A DNA stretch of 7,895 bases. Source: Oscillospiraceae bacterium. Lineage in GTDB: Bacteria; Bacillota; Clostridia; Oscillospirales; Ruminococcaceae. Below, one piece after another: positions 1-4,066 of this stretch; position 1 is the stretch's first letter, and the number at the start of each line of letters is the position of its first letter. The notes under the pieces are model-generated. The model worked only from the letters and a program-made list of their open reading frames with translations. It was not told the DNA's origin and did no database searches. Position numbers and translations under genes: made by a program. The stretch is taken from positions 1 to 7,895 of the forward strand of contig JAAVIG010000089.1 in assembly GCA_014796735.1 (NCBI GenBank), written 5' to 3'.

Positions 1-1
1 C

Positions 2-64
2 ATTGACGGTGAACAACCGCAGACAAAGCCGAGAAAAGCAAATCGTGTCAAAATAATTGAGTGA
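2..64 (+). CDS. possible 3' end of an upstream gene, truncated by the window edge
   Basis: A reading frame open from the left edge ends with TGA at 62-64. It would give a basic C-terminal tail reading DGEQPQTKPRKANRVKIIE. The stop lies eight bases before the structured leader of the next gene, as at the other leader copy, where the upstream gene also ends at the leader. A second frame (3-56) is also open to the edge and ends in TAA, so the assignment is uncertain. Nothing in these few residues identifies a family. Confidence 0.3.
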   Translation: MDGEQPQTKPRKANRVKIIE

Positions 65-70
65 GAAACA

Positions 71-154
71 AGTTTGAAAAAACTTGAAAAATGGGTTCTT
101 TCAAACCCGTCGTGTTTATGCCTTTGGCACAAACACTTCCTCAAGAGGAAAGGA
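71..154 (+). promoter_or_regulatory. structured 5' leader, copy A (candidate cis-regulatory RNA)
   Basis: Three hairpins can be read. P1 pairs 72-84 with 94-106 (13 positions, one A-C mismatch, a terminal T-G). P2 pairs 112-122 with 126-136 (11 positions, one A-C mismatch, TTT loop). P3 pairs 137-141 with 146-150 around a CAAG loop and contains the Shine-Dalgarno bases GAGGAA. The P1 3' arm holds TTCTTTC (96-102), which can instead pair with GAAAGGA (148-154) over the Shine-Dalgarno; a smaller GGGTT/AACCC hairpin (93-97 with 104-108) would present most of this segment in its loop. Nearly the same leader occurs before the FAD oxidoreductase at 5135-5229. One single-base indel and other length changes shift the reading frame between copies, so conservation is at the nucleic-acid level. 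I do not recognise a named riboswitch class. Confidence 0.7.
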
Positions 155-166
155 ATGATCATAAAT

Positions 167-784
167 ATGGACGCAAAAACCTGTTTAAGGAAACTGCAAT
201 ATGTAGGTGTATTGGCCTTTGCCACCGCCGACGAATACGGAAACCCCCAAATCCGTAATATCAGCGCCATTCACTACGAGCCGGAAGCAATGTACTTTTT
301 TACCGCCAAAGGGAAAGCCTTTTGCAAGGAGCTTTTGACCGACGGACGTGTTCAGATTCTGGGATACACAAAGTATAAAGAGATGATACGCCTTTCCGCA
401 AGGGCAATACCTGTACCGGAAGAAGAACAAAGGAAATGGATCGATACGATATTTGACGAGCAGCCCTATCTTTCAAATGTTTATCCGGGTGATACCCGTC
501 TTCTTGCCGGTATCGTCTTTCAGATTACGGACGCTGAAATCGAATATTTCAATCTCGGTGTAAATCCTATTTTCAGAGAGAGCTATACTATCGGCAGCGG
601 ACATATTACATTCAAGGGCTATCAAATTACCGATGCTTGTATCAGCTGCGGTAAATGCCTGAAGAATTGTCCGCAGAAGTGTATTGAGGCGGGAAAGCCC
701 TATATAATTCATCAAGAGCATTGTCTGCACTGCGGAAACTGTTATACGGTATGTCCCGCAAAGGCGGTGGAAAAACGGGGATAA
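167..784 (+). CDS. PNPOx-like flavin-binding protein fused to a 2[4Fe-4S] ferredoxin domain
   Basis: The 205-residue product has an N-terminal split-barrel of the pyridoxamine-5'-phosphate-oxidase-like superfamily (roughly residues 1-140; GVLAFATADEYGNPQIRNIS near the start is typical of the flavin-binding barrel). The C-terminal part has two CxxCxxCxxxCP motifs with cysteines at 158, 161, 164, 168 and 186, 189, 192, 196, the signature of a 2[4Fe-4S] ferredoxin. Such a protein would be a cytoplasmic electron carrier or oxidoreductase, probably binding FMN or another flavin; its substrate is unknown. ATG 167 was chosen because it aligns with the start of the FAD oxidoreductase behind the matching leader. 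An in-frame ATG at 155, six bases after GAGG, is a real alternative and adds four residues. A start at 74 is unlikely since it lies inside the leader stem. A strong terminator follows 57 bases after the stop. Confidence 0.88.
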   Translation: MDAKTCLRKLQYVGVLAFATADEYGNPQIRNISAIHYEPEAMYFFTAKGKAFCKELLTDGRVQILGYTKYKEMIRLSARAIPVPEEEQRKWIDTIFDEQPYLSNVYPGDTRLLAGIVFQITDAEIEYFNLGVNPIFRESYTIGSGHITFKGYQITDACISCGKCLKNCPQKCIEAGKPYIIHQEHCLHCGNCYTVCPAKAVEKRG

Positions 785-841
785 TGTTGACCTCACACCC
801 AAAGTATTGTTTTCAAGTTATCTTTTAATTTCAGAATAGTA

Positions 842-892
842 TAAGACCCTTCAAAATCAAGGTAAAATAAGGTTTTGACGGGTCTTATTATT
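842..892 (+). terminator. rho-independent terminator after the PNPOx-ferredoxin gene
   Basis: TAAGACCC (842-849) pairs with GGGTCTTA (880-887), extended inward by CAAAA (852-856) with TTTTG (873-877). The stem is followed by a T-rich tail (TTATTGT). It closes the transcript of the gene ending at 784. Confidence 0.8.
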
Positions 893-900
893 GTCATTCA

Positions 901-1046
901 TGCCAACGCCCGAAGCGGCGGCTTTGCCTGCTTCTTTGTGAGTTGTAATTATTCACTTAAGGTGGCTTCGCCCCCTCGCGGAGCTGAAGCTCCGCTTCAC
1001 CCCCACTTCCTTTTTGCAGTGCAAAAAGGAAGCGAAAAAAACATTT
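901..1046. repeat. palindrome-rich non-coding stretch, possible dispersed intergenic element
   Basis: No convincing gene lies here. The stretch is packed with hairpins: GCGGAGC (978-984) with GCTCCGC (989-995) around TGAA; a 12-bp perfect stem CTTCCTTTTTGC (1006-1017) with GCAAAAAGGAAG (1021-1032) around AGT; and a weaker GAAGC/GCTTC pairing near 911-933. The run of GGCTTCGCC-like blocks and the local base composition differ from the flanking AT-rich spacer. This resembles repetitive extragenic palindromic elements, but with one copy in the window its repeat status is unproven. Confidence 0.4.
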
Positions 1047-1065
1047 GCGGCTTCGCCGCTTTTTT
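1047..1065. terminator. hairpin terminator between convergent genes, probably bidirectional
   Basis: GCGGC (1047-1051), loop TTC, GCCGC (1055-1059), then six T on the plus strand. Read on the minus strand the same stem is followed, after AAATG, by seven T. It lies 17 bases beyond the stop of the acetyltransferase and so most likely ends that transcript. Confidence 0.7.
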
Positions 1066-1082
1066 GGTTTTTATAAATTCTA

Positions 1083-1565
1083 TTAAAACCTGTATTCCAT
1101 TTCAACCGTGTCCTGCCACACTCCGAACTTATCCTGTGCAATACGTTCCCTTACACCCACCATACGAAAGCCGCATTTTTCATGCAGCTTTATGCTGCCC
1201 GTATTTTGCCGGCATATTCGGGATTCCAGCATCCATATTTCGTTAGCTTCCACTTCCCTTTTTACCTGTTCTATCAGCGCAAAGCCTATGCCGTGCCGTC
1301 TGTAACCGTCTCTTACATATATGCTCAGCTCCGCCACTCCTCTGTACGCTTCGCGGGTGATACCGGGAGAAAGCGCCGCCCAGCCTACGATAAGTCCGTC
1401 TTGTTCCGCCGTTAAGCGGCAAAAGGGCAGGTGGGATTCGTCCCATTCCTTAAAATCGGGAACGCACGCCGCGAAAGTGGCGGTTCCGCTTTCAATGCCC
1501 TGTCCGTATATTTCCGCTATGCCGTCATAGTCGTCCTTTTTCATTTCTCTTACTTTAAAAATCAT
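1083..1565 (-). CDS. GNAT family N-acetyltransferase, phosphinothricin acetyltransferase-like
   Basis: This 160-residue protein is full length for a single GNAT domain. It follows the order seen in the PAT/bar-like subfamily: an N-terminal region with AEIYGQGIESGTATFA (17-32), a central strand ending VAELSIYVRDGYRRHGIG (77-94) that carries the acetyl-CoA pyrophosphate-binding R-x-x-G-x-G segment, and NTGSIKLHEKCGFRMVG (121-137), close to the family's N-x-x-S-x-x-L-H-E-K-x-G-F-x-x-V-G block. It should transfer an acetyl group from acetyl-CoA to a small amine in the cytoplasm. Family members act on methionine sulfoximine, phosphinothricin or related amino compounds, but the substrate here cannot be read from sequence. 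Translation starts at ATG 1565 behind a weak GGAA-type ribosome binding site. An internal ATG seven codons later has no better site. The gene has its own promoter and is monocistronic. Confidence 0.9.
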   Translation of the reverse strand: MIFKVREMKKDDYDGIAEIYGQGIESGTATFAACVPDFKEWDESHLPFCRLTAEQDGLIVGWAALSPGITREAYRGVAELSIYVRDGYRRHGIGFALIEQVKREVEANEIWMLESRICRQNTGSIKLHEKCGFRMVGVRERIAQDKFGVWQDTVEMEYRF

Positions 1566-1593
1566 GGTTTTTTCCGTTCCGTTTTTATTTCAG

Positions 1594-1638
1594 TCCGAAA
1601 AATATACTTTTCTTATGTATGGTGAGCACTTTTTCGGA
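1594..1638 (-). promoter_or_regulatory. inverted repeat in the acetyltransferase 5' UTR
   Basis: TCCGAAAAA (1594-1602) and TTTTTCGGA (1630-1638) are perfect 9-bp complements lying between the promoter and the start codon. The 27-base loop includes a short ATAC/GTAT pairing. On the minus strand no T-run follows the 3' arm, so it is not a simple terminator. It may be a leader hairpin or an operator; its function is unknown. Confidence 0.4.
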
Positions 1639-1652
1639 AGCTGATTTCTATT

Positions 1653-1681
1653 ATTATATTATATATTGGGTTATATGTCAA
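1653..1681 (-). promoter_or_regulatory. sigma-A-type promoter of the acetyltransferase gene
   Basis: On the minus strand TTGACA (1681-1676) and TATAAT (1658-1653) are separated by 17 bases, a perfect consensus. The predicted transcription start near 1646 gives a leader of about 80 bases before ATG 1565. Confidence 0.8.
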
Positions 1682-1719
1682 TATGCCGACGAAAAGAACA
1701 GCGCATTGATATTGGAGGT

Positions 1720-1757
1720 AAAAACATTTCCGCCCTGCTACCGCAAGGCGGAAAAAT
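1720..1757 (-). terminator. rho-independent terminator of the sigma factor gene
   Basis: On the minus strand TTTCCGCC (1754-1747) pairs with GGCGGAAA (1734-1727), followed by TG and five T. It begins eight bases after the sigma factor stop codon. Confidence 0.75.
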
Positions 1758-1764
1758 ACCGATG

Positions 1765-3384
1765 TTATTCCATAACGATGACTGTTGTCAAAGATTTCTT
1801 TTGCTCCTCCGAGGGCGGCTTTAATTTGCCGTTTTCGGTCAGCGTTTTAAGGCAGTATAAAATAAACCACCCGTCGCTGTAAAAAATGTACTGATGACCG
1901 AACTGCCTTGCCTTTTTAAGCTGCTGCGGAGTTTGCTCCATAACCGCCTTTACATAAGGCGCTTTCAGCTCCTCGAATTCCTTTTTGTACCTTGCTTTTA
2001 TCCTGTCGCCGAATTTCAGCAGCTTAGCTTTGGCTTTTGTATTGATAACGGCGCAGAGATTTTTTGCCTGCCCATCCTCGTACTTTATATACCCCTGTTC
2101 CGCCAGAACGGAGTATTCCTCCTCGGTAAGCTTTTCGCCGCAGTATAGGCGTTTCAGGATCAGAAGATCGGCTCTTGTCTTTTCGCCGAGATAATTGCTT
2201 CTGTCTGCCGACCACTCGGAATTTATCTGCCAAAGGGTTATTTTATCTATCCAAGTCCAGCAGGGGCCGCACCATTTGCGCATGCTTTCGGCGTATTTAA
2301 CGGGCACGGCGTCGGGGTCTTTTACGGAGGCCCAGCAGATGTAATTTCCGCCGTCGGGGCGAGGCGTAGCGGCTTCTTCAAAGGAGACGGTGCTGTCCAT
2401 ATCCTTTTCTCCGCTGAGAGCGGCAATGTAGGGGATCAAAGCCCACAAAAGGTAGTTTATATCCCTCTTTCCTTCGCTTATAACGTCGCATTTTACGTTA
2501 TCGTCATCAAGAATACCGCTGTTCACAAGCTCATCGTATAAATCGTTGGCAAAAAGCTCCGCCGCTTTTCCGTACATTTTGTCGTGAAGAGCGTTTATCT
2601 CGGCGGAGGTCACGTCGATCAGCACGTTGGACAGGTATTTGTCACCCTGTTTTATCAGAAATCCGTATTCTTCAAGATATTCCGCCTCGCTTTCCGCATA
2701 AACGGGAGATACCCCGAGAGAATCGGCGATCTGAGCCACTGTTTTGGGTTCTCTTAATGTCAGATAAACTATATTTTGAGATAACGCGCTGTGAAGAAAG
2801 CGGTCTCCGCCGCCTTTTTCACCTACATTTCCGTTGACGCCCACCGCGTCAAAGACCACGGGATTGAATTTCAGCTCGCTTGCTTTTCTTTCCATTTCCA
2901 TACCTCTTTTCAGCTCTTTTTTTGCTTCAAACAAGTGCCACTTAACGGTACCTAACGGAATATTAAGCTCCGCCGCTATCTCCGACTGCTTTTTGTTTTC
3001 GTAATAGTAAGCTATAACTATACGTCTTTGCAGCTTGGAAAGATAGGCGATCTCGTTTTGCAGCTTTTCCGCCGCCGCTCTGTCCTCAATATCCGGGATA
3101 AAGCCGGCGGGCTCCGACAACCCGGAGATGTCCTCCAAGGGAATACCCATGCTTTGCCTGCCCTTGCCGCGGTAGTAGTTGACAAGGCAGTTGCGGGCGG
3201 TACGCCAGATATATTTTTCGGTCTCGGAAATATCGTCTCGAAGCATTAAGGCGCGGAAAACCTTAAGGATTATTTCCTGAGACAGATCCTCCGCGTCGTG
3301 TATGCTTCTGCACCGCTTGACCGCAAATCCGAAAACGGGCTTTATATAGTCGGTTACAATTTTTTCGGCGTTCTGTCGGTTCAC
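1765..3384 (-). CDS. ECF-type sigma-70 factor with a long C-terminal extension
   Basis: Of 539 residues, the first 160 or so are an ECF-type sigma factor. Region 2 includes HDAEDLSQEIILKVFRAL (29-46) and WRTARNCLVNYY (60-71), which recognise and melt the -10 element. Region 4 (about 105-160) has the helix-turn-helix QSEIAAELNIPLGTVKWHLF (133-152) for -35 binding. Ordinary ECF factors end here. This one continues for about 380 residues, beginning with a winged-helix-like segment (about 197-258, TVAQIADSLGVSPVYAESEA then YLEEYGFLIKQGDKYL). A second helix-rich segment at about 404-455 also ends in a 'leaves a gap then GYIKYED' wing-like turn, and a WCGPC motif sits at 371-375. No membrane segment and no neighbouring anti-sigma gene are visible, so the extension may replace an anti-sigma by sensing a signal in the cytoplasm (inference). 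The start is GTG at 3384 behind AAAGGA with suitable spacing. Target genes are unknown. Confidence 0.85.
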   Translation of the reverse strand: MNRQNAEKIVTDYIKPVFGFAVKRCRSIHDAEDLSQEIILKVFRALMLRDDISETEKYIWRTARNCLVNYYRGKGRQSMGIPLEDISGLSEPAGFIPDIEDRAAAEKLQNEIAYLSKLQRRIVIAYYYENKKQSEIAAELNIPLGTVKWHLFEAKKELKRGMEMERKASELKFNPVVFDAVGVNGNVGEKGGGDRFLHSALSQNIVYLTLREPKTVAQIADSLGVSPVYAESEAEYLEEYGFLIKQGDKYLSNVLIDVTSAEINALHDKMYGKAAELFANDLYDELVNSGILDDDNVKCDVISEGKRDINYLLWALIPYIAALSGEKDMDSTVSFEEAATPRPDGGNYICWASVKDPDAVPVKYAESMRKWCGPCWTWIDKITLWQINSEWSADRSNYLGEKTRADLLILKRLYCGEKLTEEEYSVLAEQGYIKYEDGQAKNLCAVINTKAKAKLLKFGDRIKARYKKEFEELKAPYVKAVMEQTPQQLKKARQFGHQYIFYSDGWFILYCLKTLTENGKLKPPSEEQKKSLTTVIVME

Positions 3385-3431
3385 TTGTTTGTTCCTTTCG
3401 GTTTTTGGTTTTGAAAGCTTTCGTTTATACA

Positions 3432-3454
3432 GACGGGGGAAAAGAAAAAAGGTT
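3432..3454 (-). promoter_or_regulatory. possible ECF-type promoter of the sigma factor gene
   Basis: On the minus strand AAC (3454-3452) and CGTC (3435-3432) are separated by 16 bases, the spacing and core bases seen in many ECF sigma promoters (AAC near -35, CGT near -10). Being directly upstream of an ECF sigma gene, it would fit autoregulation. The match is short and could be chance. Confidence 0.3.
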
Positions 3455-3467
3455 GGAAAAAAATTAT

Positions 3468-3500
3468 TTTGTTATCATGGTGGTGAAGCTTAACAGCTAA
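3468..3500 (+). pseudogene. C-terminal stub of a holin-like toxin gene
   Basis: The frame reads FVIMVVKLNS then TAA, matching residues 31-39 (VITIVKLHS) of the intact toxin at 3738-3890. It sits in the same position relative to an almost identical terminator and antisense promoter. The rest of the toxin, including its start, transmembrane core and ribosome binding site, is absent. The segment corresponding to the charged tail (about 27 bases) is also missing. It is a decayed duplicate. Confidence 0.55.
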
Positions 3501-3541
3501 AAAAAATAACCGCCCACTTTCCACAGTCGCGGTTATTTTTT
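3499..3541. terminator. bidirectional terminator of the degenerate toxin-antitoxin copy
   Basis: AAAAAATAACCGC (3501-3513) pairs perfectly with GCGGTTATTTTTT (3529-3541). There are six T after the stem on the plus strand and eight on the minus strand, so it can stop both the antisense RNA and the toxin-direction transcript. Confidence 0.8.
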
Positions 3542-3583
3542 AAACGCAAAAAGGGGAGTTAGCCGTTCGTCGACACTCTCTCT
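3499..3583 (-). ncRNA. orphan antisense RNA, copy 1 of a type I antitoxin
   Basis: A transcript from the perfect promoter at 3618-3590 would start near 3583 and end at the terminator at 3499-3541, about 85 bases. Its sequence is nearly the same as the antitoxin RNA facing the intact toxin (copy 2), differing mostly in the terminator loop. Its own toxin is reduced to a stub, so it could act only in trans, or be a relic. The 5' end carries GAGAGTGTCGACGAACGG followed by CTAACTCCCC; the CTCCC could touch a GGGAG Shine-Dalgarno. Confidence 0.6.
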
Positions 3584-3618
3584 GTTTATATTATACACGG
3601 TTTTTATTAGTTTGTCAA
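3501..3618. repeat. direct repeat, copy 1 (antitoxin gene unit)
   Basis: This aligns without gaps to 3882-3999 at a constant offset of 381 bases, with about 11 mismatches in 118 positions by manual count. Seven of these lie in the terminator loop, while promoter elements and stems are unchanged. It covers terminator, antisense RNA and antisense promoter. Confidence 0.85.
3590..3618 (-). promoter_or_regulatory. promoter of the orphan antisense RNA (copy 1)
   Basis: TTGACA (3618-3613) and TATAAT (3595-3590) on the minus strand with a 17-base spacer, a perfect consensus. It is divergent from the toxin promoter at 3649-3677. Confidence 0.8.
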
Positions 3619-3648
3619 TGTTGGCAGTAATGTTTTCATTGGGTGCAG

Positions 3649-3677
3649 TTGACTTTTGCGGGAAAATGAGATACAAT
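3649..3677 (+). promoter_or_regulatory. promoter of the holin-like toxin
   Basis: TTGACT (3649-3654) and TACAAT (3672-3677) with a 17-base spacer, one mismatch from consensus in each box. Start of transcription near 3684 leaves a leader of about 54 bases. Confidence 0.75.
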
Positions 3678-3712
3678 AATAATTGAGAGTGCCAATAACG
3701 GCGGACGGTTAG

Positions 3713-3734
3713 CTCCCTGAAGAAGGGAGGTGAT
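3713..3734 (+). promoter_or_regulatory. toxin ribosome binding site sequestered in a hairpin
   Basis: The Shine-Dalgarno GGGAGGTGAT (3725-3734) is near-perfect and three bases from ATG 3738. CTCCCT (3713-3718) pairs perfectly with AGGGAG (3724-3729) around GAAGA, burying it. A structured leader that limits toxin translation is typical of type I toxins. Confidence 0.7.
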
Positions 3735-3737
3735 GCT

Positions 3738-3890
3738 ATGTATGCATATGTTACATATGAAAGCTTATTTGCGTTTACGCAAACTTTGTTTTCATTGGCG
3801 GCAGTGATTGCAGGCATCATAACTCTTGTTATAACGATCGTGAAGCTTCACAGCTCCGAGAAAGATACAGAAAATAAGAGAAAAAAATAA
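3738..3890 (+). CDS. putative holin-like toxin, type I toxin-antitoxin system
   Basis: The 50-residue protein starts MYAYVTYESLFAFTQTLF, continues with one hydrophobic segment (about residues 17-35, rich in A, I, V, L) and ends in a charged tail (KLHSSEKDTENKRKK). This layout, and the 'VTYE-x-L' start, match the holin-like toxin family of Firmicutes (Hol_Tox; TxpA/BsrG-type relatives), small membrane peptides that impair the envelope when overproduced. The gene has a strong but hairpin-blocked ribosome binding site, its own promoter, and a terminator starting inside its last codons. An antisense RNA runs toward its 3' end from 3999, the arrangement known for TxpA/RatA and BsrG/SR4. Toxicity here is inferred from family and context. 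Confidence 0.8.
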   Translation: MYAYVTYESLFAFTQTLFSLAAVIAGIITLVITIVKLHSSEKDTENKRKK

Positions 3891-3922
3891 CCGCCCCTCT
3901 ACCAAAGCTGCGGTTATTTTTT
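3882..3922. terminator. bidirectional terminator shared by toxin mRNA and antitoxin RNA
   Basis: AAAAAATAACCGC (3882-3894) pairs perfectly with GCGGTTATTTTTT (3910-3922). T-runs follow on both strands. The 5' arm overlaps the toxin's last codons and stop. Confidence 0.85.
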
Positions 3923-3964
3923 AAACGCACATAGGGGAGTTAGCCGTTCGTCGGCACTCTCTCT
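3882..3964 (-). ncRNA. antisense RNA antitoxin for the holin-like toxin (copy 2)
   Basis: From the promoter at 3999-3971 a transcript of about 83 bases would start near 3964 and end in the shared terminator, overlapping the 3' end of the toxin message by about 40 bases. It holds a GCCG/CGGC hairpin near its 5' end. This 3'-overlapping antisense layout is the standard one for TxpA/BsrG-type loci, where pairing leads to toxin mRNA degradation. The boundaries are predicted from promoter and terminator only. Confidence 0.7.
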
Positions 3965-3970
3965 GTTTAT

Positions 3971-3999
3971 ATTATACACGGTTTTTATTTGTTTGTCAA
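3971..3999 (-). promoter_or_regulatory. promoter of the antitoxin RNA (copy 2)
   Basis: TTGACA (3999-3994) and TATAAT (3976-3971) on the minus strand with a 17-base spacer, a perfect consensus and stronger on paper than the toxin promoter. This fits an excess of antitoxin RNA. The stretch 4000-4066 beyond it shows no gene and no convincing terminator for the gene ending at 4067. Confidence 0.8.
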
Positions 4000-4066
4000 C
4001 AGCCCTGCTTTAATATTTTTCGGATATGTTAAGCAATAACACACCGTTCGTTAAGATGTTTTTACC

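Larger units (their letters stand above)
3882..3999. repeat. direct repeat, copy 2 (antitoxin gene unit)
   Basis: This is the partner of 3501-3618 and holds the antisense RNA belonging to the intact toxin. The similarity continues a little into the toxin coding region (GTGAAGCTT-ACAGCT shared), with a deletion of about 27 bases in copy 1. Confidence 0.85.

Noticed and set aside
91..123. A shared small upstream reading frame beginning MGSFKPV in both leaders (ATG at 91 and, minus strand, 5209)
   Set aside because: There is no ribosome binding site, it is out of frame with the gene in copy A but in frame in copy B, and the base differences follow P2 pairing better than codon logic.
74..166. 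N-terminal extension of the PNPOx-ferredoxin protein starting at ATG 74
   Set aside because: It runs through the leader stems, lacks a ribosome binding site, and the matching bases at the other leader are read in a different frame, so the conservation is not for protein.
875..1246. Plus-strand reading frame across the palindromic region and the acetyltransferase
   Set aside because: It lies over hairpins and antisense to a clear GNAT gene, with no family resemblance and no ribosome binding site.
2170..2310. Thioredoxin domain in the sigma factor because of WCGPC
   Set aside because: The surrounding residues do not show the thioredoxin strand-helix pattern or its cis-proline region, so only the motif is reported.
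3533..3820. Minus-strand 95-codon reading frame across the toxin locus
   Set aside because: It is antisense to the toxin and covers the terminator, both promoters and an antisense RNA; composition is explained by these features.
3501..3999. Direct repeats as an insertion sequence or CRISPR array
   Set aside because: There are only two units 381 bases apart, no transposase and no short regular spacers. The content is fully explained by a duplicated toxin-antitoxin unit.
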